Assembly: GCF_033096445.1 (NCBI RefSeq)
Contig: NZ_AP028155.1
Location: forward strand, 2,113,880-2,177,879
DNA: 64,000 nucleotides
Reading direction: 5' to 3'
From: Butyricimonas faecihominis
Lineage (GTDB): Bacteria; Bacteroidota; Bacteroidia; Bacteroidales; Marinifilaceae
This document shows, piece by piece, positions 38,868 through 47,389 of the stretch. The notes under the pieces were generated by a model. The model was not told where the DNA came from, did no database searches, and saw only the letters and a program-made list of their open reading frames with translations. A program made the position numbers and the translations under genes. Numbering within the stretch: position 1 is the first letter of the stretch; every line of letters begins with the position of its first letter.

Positions 38868-38992
38868 GGGGGAAATAAGGCCACACGCACAGATCATAGA
38901 CGTTTCGTCCTCGTTCGATAATCGCTCTCCTTGAACGTCTTTACACCGCCGGGGACACGCTTATCTGAAATCTGTATGCCCTTATTTCCCCC
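38868..38992. repeat. Inverted-repeat element upstream of the sigma gene
   Basis: GGGGGAAATAAGG (38868-38880) and CCTTATTTCCCCC (38980-38992) are perfect 13-bp inverted arms. Inside, AGACGTT (38898-38904) and AACGTCT (38934-38940) form a second stem. The segment is more GC-rich than its surroundings and has no ORF. It may be a MITE-like element or a structured RNA; no promoter of the TAnnTTTG type adjoins it on either strand. Confidence 0.55.
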
Positions 38993-39070
38993 CATTCTTG
39001 CGGAGACCTCTTCCCACACTCTAGCCGTAGACCGATCTCATGCCCAACAAAGTCTTATTAATTATTCGAT

Positions 39071-39198
39071 AAACTCCTCCGGCCTTCGGCCACCTCCTCT
39101 ATAAACAGAGGAGGAGTTGGTGATACTTCCCGAAAACAGGGAGTATTTCAACTCTCCCTCTGTTTATAGAGGGAGTACCCCGAAGGGGGGAGGGAGTT
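39071..39198. repeat. Cluster of palindromic (REP-like) repeats
   Basis: Three related hairpins in a row: CCTCCTCT/AGAGGAGG around ATAAAC (39093-39114), ATACTTCCC/GGGAGTAT around a short GAAAACA loop (39123-39146), and CTCCCTCT/AGAGGGAG around GTTTAT (39154-39175). The first and third are inverted relative to each other. It lies downstream of the PKD-like gene and may also end its transcript. Confidence 0.7.
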
Positions 39199-39221
39199 AA
39201 AAACAGAGCCACCTTCACTCG

Positions 39222-40832
39222 TTATCGCCGCTCACGATACACGACATCCTTTATTTTTGCAAAACCACTGTATTCCGCCCTTTTCGTCACACTATTATTC
39301 ACCCCATCCACCGGGTAGAACCCTAGCTTCCCACCATTGTTATCCGGGGCTGCCGTATTGTACGAACCCACCATCAACTCATACTGCCGAGCCATAAACT
39401 CGTCGGACTGGTTATTCAAATCATTCAATGAACATTGCCTGTACAAGTTAAATTTCAACATCGTAACCGTCTCGTTTTCCCCTAAAGCAATCGTATTCAT
39501 CGGGTAAGTCGTGTTTGTTCCTAAGTTATGCAAATACACCTTGTTCCCCACGGCATAAAACATATAAGGGAATAGAGAATGAAAAGCAAAAATCGTCGCC
39601 TTGTCAAAATCGGGTGCATTCAAATTCTCGTATTTCGCCTCCTGCACGAAACCGTTATTCGACATATTGATCCCGTAAATACAACGTTTCCCTTCGGCAT
39701 CCTGCAAAATAGAATATACCAAACCACCGGAATACCGGGTACTTTCCATGTACACCAATTCCATCCCCGTCTTGAAACTAAACAAACCGTCTTCCGTGTC
39801 TGCAACCGGGGTCAAAATCTGCATGGCATCAGCGACATAACCATACTTCCAGCCCACGAAACGTTTATTATCCGTGTCATACAGTAAAGCCGCACGTCCA
39901 TTTCCCGGACGAGCCATACTTACTCCCACGTAAGGAGCCACCTTATATTCCGGAGTCTTTCCCCTTTCCGACGTGTTGATCGGATATTCAAAAGCGGGAC
40001 CAGAATAATCCCTCACCTGTGCATAAGCGTTTCCGGCATCCGTCACGCAGAGATTAGCTAAAGCACCAGCTATACTTGTACCATTTACCGCCGTGTAATA
40101 CACGACATATTCATTTACCGGAGGAATGATAAAATCAACATTACCAATTTCTAAAGACTCATCCGTTTTAAACGTTTCCCGATCCAGCATATACGTTCCC
40201 TCTGCCGACATCACGTAAATCAAATCGGCAGGATTCGCATATCGATTAGGATAAAACCCAATTCCCTTGGCATGTTTCAACTCCGGTAATCCTAGTGAAG
40301 TCAACAAATCATAAGCCGGAATCACCCGTTCTGCCGAGATCACCGAAATCATATCCATCCGAACACGCTCTTCCTCCCCTTCATCACAAAGCACCATCCA
40401 TCCCTCATACGTCGGAGAAGACACTTTAATATCAAATGTCTTAGACGTCTGAACACCAGAACGCTTGTCCGTCACGGAGAACCATGCAATATACGTGTCT
40501 GCCGCAAAAGCTGCCAACGTGTCCAAATCCAATGAGCCCGAAGGATTCAGATCGACCCAGTGTTGCCCGGATACCAATACGCCACCTAACTTCTTCTCGA
40601 TCTTGTAACTAAATTCAAAATTAGCATTCTCCTTACCGATCTCTCCCTCTAGCGAAGAAACGACTTTCGGGTTCACAACAATATGGTCGGAATTTCCCAA
40701 CACCTCCACCACTTCGGGAATGTTCTCAATGGTTATTTCCGCCACCTCGTGATAGTCGTAATTCCCCTTATCGTCAAAACAACTACAAAAGGAAAAAACA
40801 AACAAAAACAGTATAATAGGATTTATTCTCAT
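39222..40832 (-). CDS. PKD-like family lipoprotein
   Basis: 536 residues with lipobox FSFCSC then FDDKGNYDYHEV. The N-terminal PKD-like beta-sandwich region has VVNPKVVSSLEGE and SYKIEKKLGG; the rest is beta-rich with propeller-like segments (IGFYPNRYANPADLIYVMS; KATIFAFHSLFPYMFYAVGNKVYLHN). This family regularly follows SusC, SusD and DUF4843 genes in Bacteroidetes and is presumed to be surface exposed and to bind ligand. Last gene of this operon. Function not established. Confidence 0.85.
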   Translation of the reverse strand: MRINPIILFLFVFSFCSCFDDKGNYDYHEVAEITIENIPEVVEVLGNSDHIVVNPKVVSSLEGEIGKENANFEFSYKIEKKLGGVLVSGQHWVDLNPSGSLDLDTLAAFAADTYIAWFSVTDKRSGVQTSKTFDIKVSSPTYEGWMVLCDEGEEERVRMDMISVISAERVIPAYDLLTSLGLPELKHAKGIGFYPNRYANPADLIYVMSAEGTYMLDRETFKTDESLEIGNVDFIIPPVNEYVVYYTAVNGTSIAGALANLCVTDAGNAYAQVRDYSGPAFEYPINTSERGKTPEYKVAPYVGVSMARPGNGRAALLYDTDNKRFVGWKYGYVADAMQILTPVADTEDGLFSFKTGMELVYMESTRYSGGLVYSILQDAEGKRCIYGINMSNNGFVQEAKYENLNAPDFDKATIFAFHSLFPYMFYAVGNKVYLHNLGTNTTYPMNTIALGENETVTMLKFNLYRQCSLNDLNNQSDEFMARQYELMVGSYNTAAPDNNGGKLGFYPVDGVNNSVTKRAEYSGFAKIKDVVYRERR

Positions 40833-40850
40833 AACCTTATGTTTTTAATA

Positions 40851-41684
40851 TTATTCATACCGGGAATAGTCAACCGAGTAAGAAGGAGCAAGTTGCATAT
40901 AACTTCCGTCCGAATCCAATTCCGGAGTTCCGGCATCTGCCTGTTCCTGTAAATATTTCTGTACCGTAGTAGTAAAAAAATTGAATCGTCCATACTGAAT
41001 TTTCGCTCCGGCATACCCGGCGTTATCCCAATCTGCAGCACTCAACCCGCAAACAGAATTAACAACAAGAAATTTTTTCGGAGTCCAATTCCCAAAGAAA
41101 CCATCCCCGAACATGGACCAATACCACGGCTCTGTGTACATCTCACTTAATGAAAAAACAAACTCATCCCCGTGAATCATCACCCCCGTGGCCGAATAAG
41201 CATTCGTATTCTTATACTCCGGGAAATAACATTTGAAATACTCGTTATCCTCCAGACGAATTGCCAGACGCACCGCTTTCTCCATCATATCATCCGTACG
41301 AAAGAAACGGACACGCACGTAAGCCGTACTTTTTCCCGCAGGTACAACTACCGTATCCAAATTCACTTCGTAATGTTTCCCCTCGATAGCTGTCGTACCC
41401 TCTTGATCCACCACCACTTTAAAAGGGCGATCGTAATCAACCACCTTCCCCATCGTCCGAATTGTCGCGGAAAGCACCACACTCTTCACCGAGGCCTTGG
41501 CAGAGGCGAATGAATAAGCCACCGAATCCCCGTAATATTCCGTGGTACTATTATAAATATAACTGGTCACCCGTTGAAAATAAATTCCGCTATCATCCGT
41601 AGTAAAGACCGAAATATCTTGCTTTTCACAAGCACAGAAAACAAGCGTCAAGCTTGAAACAAACAATATAATTTTCCATTTCAT
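40851..41684 (-). CDS. DUF4843-family lipoprotein
   Basis: 277 residues with lipobox VFCAC then EKQDISVFTTDDSGIYF, the characteristic start of DUF4843 proteins. The remainder is beta-rich (VVDYDRPFKVVVDQEGTTAIEGKHYEV; VPAGKSTAYVRVRFFRT). It lies 18 bp upstream of the PKD-like gene and 11 bp after susD. Presumed accessory surface lipoprotein of the uptake complex. Confidence 0.87.
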   Translation of the reverse strand: MKWKIILFVSSLTLVFCACEKQDISVFTTDDSGIYFQRVTSYIYNSTTEYYGDSVAYSFASAKASVKSVVLSATIRTMGKVVDYDRPFKVVVDQEGTTAIEGKHYEVNLDTVVVPAGKSTAYVRVRFFRTDDMMEKAVRLAIRLEDNEYFKCYFPEYKNTNAYSATGVMIHGDEFVFSLSEMYTEPWYWSMFGDGFFGNWTPKKFLVVNSVCGLSAADWDNAGYAGAKIQYGRFNFFTTTVQKYLQEQADAGTPELDSDGSYMQLAPSYSVDYSRYE

Positions 41685-41695
41685 AATCTTACAAT

Positions 41696-43171
41696 TTAAC
41701 GATTATCAACTTCTCCGGAAGGCAAGGGTAACACGTAACGTTCTTCCTTAGCTCCATACGTATTGGTATCATACCCATTCTCGTCACTGTTAATATTAAT
41801 ATACAGCCGTTTGTACATGAAAAATATCTGTCCCTCTCCGATAAACTCCCGCAAATATTCCGAACGCAAGCGTTTCATGAAATCATCCTCCGAAACAACC
41901 GTCAATTCGGGTAATCCTCTACGGGTACGCATCTGGTTCAGCCATCCATACCGATCTGACAACACGGGTTCACATTCTGCCGCAATATAATACACCTCGC
42001 TCAACCGAATCAACGACATGAAGACTGCATAGAAATATTCCGATTCCTTTGTTCCGCTAGGCTTATCTATCCCCTTGTATTTGATCAAAGAATGCCCGCT
42101 CTCCCCCACGCCGGAAGCAACTTGCCACCACGTTTGGAAACGGTAATCCTGTGTCTCTCCTGCGAAAAGACTCGTCCCCACGAAATCTTTTCTAGGGTGC
42201 AAGTAATTATTCCCCGCTTGCTCGGCACTGAAATAATTTGTATAAATGTCCACCCGGTCTTTTTTGTAAATCCCGGTCAACACTTCAGTGGAGAACACCC
42301 GGTCGGGATTACTTTGGTTTGCCAACAACTTATTCGGGTCCACCGCCGGGAAATGTTCATTCACTTTCGAGTCCGCCAACAGTTTCCGAGCCGCAACCAA
42401 TGCGTTCGCTTGTTCCCCCACGTACAAGTACACTCTAGCCTTCAACGCCAACACGGCATAATAATTCATTCGTAACTGGCGATAACGTAGATACACCTCC
42501 TCGTCTTTTTCAAGAGAAGCCATCGGTCCATTCTCTATTACCGGGTCACTATCCGCCAGTAACTCCTCTGCCTCATCCAAATCCCGCAAAATCTTTTCAT
42601 GCAGCACGGAATCTGCCGTCATCAACGGTAAAGCAACCACTTTCGACGATTCATTATAAGGAATAGCCTCCGCCTCCGGATGCAATTTATAGACCGGACC
42701 AAATAACCGCAACATATCAAAATGCAGGAAAGCACGTACCGCCAACATCTCCCCTTTCAACACCCGATACTCCTGTTCCTGTAACACACCCTCACTCTCG
42801 TCAATATTCTCCAACACCACGTTACAATTCAAAATCGTGTTGTAAGCCGTGGTCCATGTACTTTCCAACGTTTTTTTCACGTTCTCGTCCGTGTAAGCAA
42901 AGGTACTCAACGCTGTCAAGTACGTGTTCACCGGAAGAGGCTGGTAACGTTTCGAGATCACGTCCACCAGCTCGTAGGAAAGATTCTTCCCGTAAAGAGC
43001 CGGGGATGCCATCTTGTTATATATCCCGTTCACCGCGGTATAAAAACCGCCTCTCGTGGCGAATAATTGTTTCTCCGATTGCTTGTCTTTCGGCTGCACG
43101 TCCAGAAAACTCGAACACCCTACACCACACACGAGTACAACCCCGATCCAAATGATATTCCATAATTTCAT
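41696..43171 (-). CDS. SusD/RagB-family outer-membrane lipoprotein
   Basis: 491 residues from the ATG at 43171 (MKLWNII); an in-frame ATG lies two codons upstream. Lipobox CGVGC then SSFLDVQPKDKQSE is typical. The helical region has AVRAFLHFDMLRLFGPVY and ALKARVYLYVGEQANALVAA. C-terminal EYLREFIGEGQIFFMYKRL replaces the usual RRxEL...RWFDLRR, as in other DUF4843-linked SusD proteins. Partner of the SusC at 43184. Confidence 0.93.
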   Translation of the reverse strand: MKLWNIIWIGVVLVCGVGCSSFLDVQPKDKQSEKQLFATRGGFYTAVNGIYNKMASPALYGKNLSYELVDVISKRYQPLPVNTYLTALSTFAYTDENVKKTLESTWTTAYNTILNCNVVLENIDESEGVLQEQEYRVLKGEMLAVRAFLHFDMLRLFGPVYKLHPEAEAIPYNESSKVVALPLMTADSVLHEKILRDLDEAEELLADSDPVIENGPMASLEKDEEVYLRYRQLRMNYYAVLALKARVYLYVGEQANALVAARKLLADSKVNEHFPAVDPNKLLANQSNPDRVFSTEVLTGIYKKDRVDIYTNYFSAEQAGNNYLHPRKDFVGTSLFAGETQDYRFQTWWQVASGVGESGHSLIKYKGIDKPSGTKESEYFYAVFMSLIRLSEVYYIAAECEPVLSDRYGWLNQMRTRRGLPELTVVSEDDFMKRLRSEYLREFIGEGQIFFMYKRLYININSDENGYDTNTYGAKEERYVLPLPSGEVDNR

Positions 43172-43183
43172 AACCATTCATCT

Positions 43184-46100
43184 TTAAAAATTAAACGAAA
43201 GTCCTGCCTCCATACTCCGGGCAAAAGGATAGGCAATTCCTCGCTCGGACCGGATGGTCGATGCCCGGAACACGTCACGCATGGATGCTTGAATCTTCAA
43301 ACTACTTAACCCTAATTTTTTGATCCATCCGTCATAGAACTCGTATCCCACGTAGATAGATTCCAAGGTCAACACGTTCTCTTCCTGCACGAAACGGGAA
43401 GACATCGGGGTCGTCTCCGCACTGGCAATATCCTTGAAATGCACGATGTCCCCCACTTCCTGCCAACGCTCGTACAACGCCCGCTTGTCCTGATTCTTGT
43501 TCAGATCATTTCTCGAAATATTTTCCACCTTGTTATAAAGAACCTCGTTGAACACGTCAGCCCCCATCTGGTAACGGAAATTCAAGCTCACGGAAAATCC
43601 CTTCCAATTGAGCGATGAACCAATCACGCCCTCCACGTCCGGGCGGGTATTCCCGCAAATCACCTCGTCATCATACGAGAAATCGTACGTGTAACTCCCG
43701 TCCTTGGCATAAAACAACTCCTTCCCGTTCGAGGGATCAATCCCCGCGGACCTTACCGCCCAAATATCATCCGGGTCGGCCCCGTCATAATACCTCACCG
43801 TGTTTTCACCCTTTCCACTGGCATTCAGAGAGGAAAGCTTGTTCCCGATCTTGTCAATCCGGGTTTTCTGCGTCCGCACGTTCGCCCGTACCATCCACGA
43901 GAAGCGTTTCTCGAAATCTTGGAAAATAAAATAGGACACCGATGCCGTCAACCCTTGTGACACCTGTTCTCCCGCGTTCGTCATGTAAGTGGATGTCCCG
44001 GAAGAAAGCGGTGTACTCACCTTGATCAACAACGGGTCGGTCACCTTGTAATAGTAATCTGCCGTCAACGAAAAGCGTTTATTAAACAACGTCACGTCGA
44101 GACCGATATTCTTATCCACCGTGATCTGCCATTCCAAATCGGGGTTTCCGATCTGCGACAATTCCGCCCCGATCCCGAAGTAGTTCATGGAACCAAACTG
44201 GAACGAGTAAGTCAACAAGGATTGCGCGGAGTCAAAACTCTGGTTCCCCGGATTTCCAATAGAGGCCCGCAGTTTCAATATATTAATCCATGCCACGTGA
44301 TCCATGATAAACTTCTCCTTGTGCAAGTTCCAGCCCAACCCGACCGACCACGTCGTATTGTATCTCCGGGAAGTACCGAAAACCGATGAACCGCTCGTCC
44401 GCAGGCTGAAATCCATCAAGTAACGATCGTCAAAAGAATACCCCGCGTTGAAATAACCGTTCACGGAACGGGAAACCGACTCGTAGTATGCAGGAGTCCC
44501 GTATTCCGGGTAGCCGTTCGAAAAAGAGGGGTAAGAAAAATCTCCGTCCGGGAATCCTACCGCAGAATACCCCTGCGTAAGCGATTTATTGCTGGAAATA
44601 TTTCCCCCGGCAACCAAGTTAATCCTGTGTTTTCCCAGTACTTTCGCGTACGTGACACTTAACTCCGCCTCAACTTGATTTGTTCGGACGTTATTTGAAT
44701 GAAACTCTCCCTTTTTAGTAGTTTCCACGTTCTCATATCGGGTATCATTCCGGGAATAGAACTTCTCCGTGTCATCATTCCCGTAAGTCAATCCCAACCG
44801 GGCACGTACCCGCCATTCCGTCGTGGGGAAATATTCCGCCATGAAATAATTGTTCAACAAGAGATTACTTCCCTTATCCCGACTATTTTGGCTCGCGTTC
44901 CACAGCGGGTTCGAAGCTTTGAAGTAATCATTATATTCCAACCATTTATCCACCGTTCCCTCGTCATTATACTTTTTGTAATAAGGATTCGCCGCAGCAT
45001 ACGCGCTGAATGCCACGATCGGGTTCTTGAAATGAGTTGAGGTCAACGAGAATTTGTTAGAGAACTGGAATTTCGACATCCGGTAAATCAAGTCGATATT
45101 GCCACTGATCACATCCCGCTCCGACTTTTCCATCACCCCGGAAATCCCGTTGTATCCCGCTCCCAAGCCGAACAGGAAATTCCCCTCGCCTCCCTGCACG
45201 TAGAGTGAATGTTTCTGGTTCACTCCTACCCGTAAAGGTTCAGCCAACCAGTACGTGTTTACACCACTCTCGATTTTCTTCAATTTCTCGTTATACAAAC
45301 GGGTTAATTCCACCTCGTTCGTCGTGGACCAATTCACCGGATCATACCTCCCTGCCAATAATTCAAATTCCAGCTTTTCCCTTGAATTCATCAAGTTATA
45401 ACTCGACAAATCGGGCATCGAGAGATTCATGTTTCCGGTATAACTTACCTGCAATTTCCCGGCCTCCGGTTTCACCGTTTCCACCACGATCACCCCGTTA
45501 GCCGCCTTCGAACCGTAAATGGCCGTCGACGCCGCGTCTTTCAAGATCGTGATCGAGGCCACCCGGTTTATATCCAAATCATTAATCGCTGCCAACGTTG
45601 ACTCAAACCCATCAAGGATAAACAACGGCTGGTTCGGGTCGGCATCTAGCTCGTCCCGTAAACCTAACATACTCGACTTTCCCCGGATTTCCATGTTCGG
45701 CAAACGGTTCGGGTCCGACCCGAACTGGTTATCCTCGATAATGGCGAAAGCCGGGTCCAGCGTCTTCAAACTTTGCAGCACGTTCTGCGTACCCATCGTT
45801 TTCAACTCGGCAGCCGAGTAAGTGGATGCCGATCCCGTGAAACTTTCCTTCTTACGCGTGAAGATACCCGTCACCACCACGTCTTCCAGTTTCACGTCCT
45901 CTTCCCGCAACACGATCGTCAACTCCTTCTGTTCCACGCCCGCTTTCAACCGGGGAATCCTCACGTCCTCCGTCTTCATCCCGATAAAGGAAACGACTAG
46001 CGTGGCCGTGTCAGCCGGGATCAATAACTTGAACTTCCCATCTACATCAGTGGCTGTTCCCATTGATGTTCCTCCCAGACGTACCGAAACTCCCGGAATG

Positions 46101-46294
46101 GGCTGCTTTTTCTCGTCTATCACCTTTCCCCTCACTTCCCGGTTTGCCACACGAGTGGAATCCACCGTCCCGGCCCTCGTCAATAGCGGAAAGCCCAACA
46201 ATAAAATCATAAATAACCGGATTGTCACGGTTACCGTACTTCGATCCGACAGTAACTTTCGCTTAAAAACTTTCCTGTCATAAGTTTTTTTCAT
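43184..46294 (-). CDS. SusC/RagA-family TonB-dependent transporter without STN domain
   Basis: 1036 residues: signal peptide (to about residue 42), a carboxypeptidase-regulatory-like domain at about 50-135 (VRGKVIDEKKQPIPGVSV), plug (MEIRGKSSMLGL; GSKAANGVIVVET) and a barrel ending AFARSMEAGLSFNF. There is no STN domain and no sigma/FecR pair nearby, so control must differ from the 12666 and 33384 transporters. Its operon carries SusD, DUF4843 and PKD-like genes. Substrate unknown. Confidence 0.95.
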   Translation of the reverse strand: MKKTYDRKVFKRKLLSDRSTVTVTIRLFMILLLGFPLLTRAGTVDSTRVANREVRGKVIDEKKQPIPGVSVRLGGTSMGTATDVDGKFKLLIPADTATLVVSFIGMKTEDVRIPRLKAGVEQKELTIVLREEDVKLEDVVVTGIFTRKKESFTGSASTYSAAELKTMGTQNVLQSLKTLDPAFAIIEDNQFGSDPNRLPNMEIRGKSSMLGLRDELDADPNQPLFILDGFESTLAAINDLDINRVASITILKDAASTAIYGSKAANGVIVVETVKPEAGKLQVSYTGNMNLSMPDLSSYNLMNSREKLEFELLAGRYDPVNWSTTNEVELTRLYNEKLKKIESGVNTYWLAEPLRVGVNQKHSLYVQGGEGNFLFGLGAGYNGISGVMEKSERDVISGNIDLIYRMSKFQFSNKFSLTSTHFKNPIVAFSAYAAANPYYKKYNDEGTVDKWLEYNDYFKASNPLWNASQNSRDKGSNLLLNNYFMAEYFPTTEWRVRARLGLTYGNDDTEKFYSRNDTRYENVETTKKGEFHSNNVRTNQVEAELSVTYAKVLGKHRINLVAGGNISSNKSLTQGYSAVGFPDGDFSYPSFSNGYPEYGTPAYYESVSRSVNGYFNAGYSFDDRYLMDFSLRTSGSSVFGTSRRYNTTWSVGLGWNLHKEKFIMDHVAWINILKLRASIGNPGNQSFDSAQSLLTYSFQFGSMNYFGIGAELSQIGNPDLEWQITVDKNIGLDVTLFNKRFSLTADYYYKVTDPLLIKVSTPLSSGTSTYMTNAGEQVSQGLTASVSYFIFQDFEKRFSWMVRANVRTQKTRIDKIGNKLSSLNASGKGENTVRYYDGADPDDIWAVRSAGIDPSNGKELFYAKDGSYTYDFSYDDEVICGNTRPDVEGVIGSSLNWKGFSVSLNFRYQMGADVFNEVLYNKVENISRNDLNKNQDKRALYERWQEVGDIVHFKDIASAETTPMSSRFVQEENVLTLESIYVGYEFYDGWIKKLGLSSLKIQASMRDVFRASTIRSERGIAYPFARSMEAGLSFNF

Positions 46295-46334
46295 AACTTT
46301 GATTGTTAATTAATTGATAAAATTGATTTACACA

Positions 46335-46373
46335 AGGGGGTGATATTCAACGTTTCTCAGGCATAGAATACAC
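46335..46373 (-). promoter_or_regulatory. Leader stem-loop ahead of susC (43184)
   Basis: On the minus strand GGGGTGTATTC pairs with GAATATCACCCC (one bulge) about 40 nt upstream of the susC ATG, preceded by an A/T-rich run. Position and layout resemble the leader hairpins at 6305 and 16461. Confidence 0.45.
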
Positions 46374-46561
46374 CCCTCTTTTATTTTTCAGTTGCTTTGC
46401 GCACCGTGTTTCATGTTCATTATTCCATTTTATTCTTTTCTTTTAACCAAAACTACAACCACTCCACTCTATTGTGTCATGCCAATTATGGCATAACAAA
46501 CTACCTCCTTGTCATTCAAAACAAAGATTCTATAAAAACTGATGAAGAAATACAAAGATCT

Positions 46562-46591
46562 GAACATTCCCGGCTCACAACACGAATGTTC
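46562..46591 (-). promoter_or_regulatory. Hairpin in the long susC leader
   Basis: GAACATTC (46562-46569) and GAATGTTC (46584-46591) are perfect 8-bp arms with a 14-nt loop, inside the roughly 390-nt leader expected from the promoter at 46694. Short ORFs in this stretch look spurious. Confidence 0.35.
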
Positions 46592-46693
46592 GTCACGCCG
46601 ATCTCGTTACAAGCACATGATGATACCTTTATACCATCCCTTTAAGACTAAAAATCAAAAGAATTATCGAAGCCGAACTTCTCCCTTTACACG

Positions 46694-46725
46694 CAAAGAT
46701 ACAATTACGATTCCCTCCCATAAGC
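46694..46725 (-). promoter_or_regulatory. Promoter of the susC operon (43184)
   Basis: On the minus strand TTA, 19 bp, then TATCTTTG (46694-46701); the -7 box is exact and the -33 box is one off TTG. It implies a leader of about 390 nt containing two hairpins. Confidence 0.45.
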
Positions 46726-46747
46726 CTTTTTGTTTAAAGATTAGGAC

Positions 46748-46907
46748 GAAAAAAAACGGTTCCGTCTGTCCCGTTGCATAACACCACTCAACGGCTGTGG
46801 GTGCATTAACACTCCACACGGGGGTACGGAACCGCCGTATGGAGTTAACAGGCAAAAAAAATGCCTGCTACACTGTGGCAGGATTCCCCGCCGTTGAGTA
46901 TGTTATG
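46748..46907 (-). ncRNA. Candidate structured small RNA with its own promoter and terminator
   Basis: About 160 nt, transcribed leftward. Near-perfect closing helix: TGCATAACA + CTCAACGGC (46775-46795) with GCCGTTGAG + TGTTATGCA (46890-46909). Inside are a stem ACTCCATACGG/CCGTGTGGAGT (46811-46845) and a CAGGCA/TGCCTG hairpin across the T-run near 46852-46866. The apical loop sequence GGUUCCGU (46826-46833) is fully complementary to ACGGAACC in the 3' tail (46758-46765), allowing a pseudoknot. The 3' end is AACGG/CCGTT followed by U8 (46749-46756), a terminator-like end. The branched fold does not match 6S, SRP or tmRNA as far as can be judged by eye; the family is unidentified. Confidence 0.7.
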
Positions 46908-46912
46908 CATTG

Positions 46913-46942
46913 CAAATATATAAACATTTTTACAGAAAGCAA
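46913..46942 (-). promoter_or_regulatory. Promoter of the candidate ncRNA
   Basis: On the minus strand TTG (46940-46942), 19 bp, TATATTTG (46913-46920): an exact Bacteroidetes consensus match a few bases before the closing helix of the RNA. Confidence 0.7.
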
Positions 46943-47131
46943 ATATTTCTTTATTATTTTATAGTTGTAAATATTGCTGGATAGCAGATTTATCACTTGG
47001 ATTCAGCCTATTCCATGCTCCATTATTTCTTTCACCCTTTCAAGCCTATCACCAAGCAATAAAATAACCACCACTCTATTTGCTTCTTCTTTATCTTTTC
47101 TCTAATTTTACAACAAATATACTAGAACGAA

Positions 47132-47338
47132 ATGGAAGCAAGGAAGATTAAGCAGATCGAGATTACTAAATTATTTGGTTACAAAGATATAAAATGGACC
47201 TTAAATGATGATATTTAGGTTATTAGAAAACTTAATCCAAATGTTCAATTAATCATTGCTACCCATTCTCCATTTATCGCAATGAATGGCTGGCTAGATA
47301 AAATCACAAATATTTCTGACATAACTAATAACCAATGA
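47132..47338 (+). pseudogene. AAA-ATPase remnant (internally deleted)
   Basis: Reading from the ATG at 47132, 28 codons encode a typical start of an AAA_15/AAA_21-type ATPase (KIKQIEITKLFGYKDIKWTL). Then a TAG occurs, and in the same frame 39 codons follow that match the far C-terminus of the same family (NPNVQLIIATHSPFIAMN, the Walker B-distal switch region), ending at TGA 47336-47338. The central roughly 300 or more residues, including Walker A and B, are gone. Such ATPases are frequent in OLD-like, Septu-like and retron defence systems. It is converged on by the large helicase gene. Confidence 0.75.
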
Positions 47339-47389
47339 TCGAAAGTATTCATAGTAGGTTTGACAATAACAATAATACAATCTTCTCCC

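Noticed and set aside
46397-46781. Two overlapping short plus-strand ORFs
   Set aside because: Low-complexity, frame-unsupported peptides inside the susC leader and ncRNA region.
46959-47110. Possible frameshifted C-terminal coding scrap on the minus strand
   Set aside because: Two adjacent frames give protein-like stretches of 20-30 residues, but no family was recognised and the length is within chance in AT-rich DNA.
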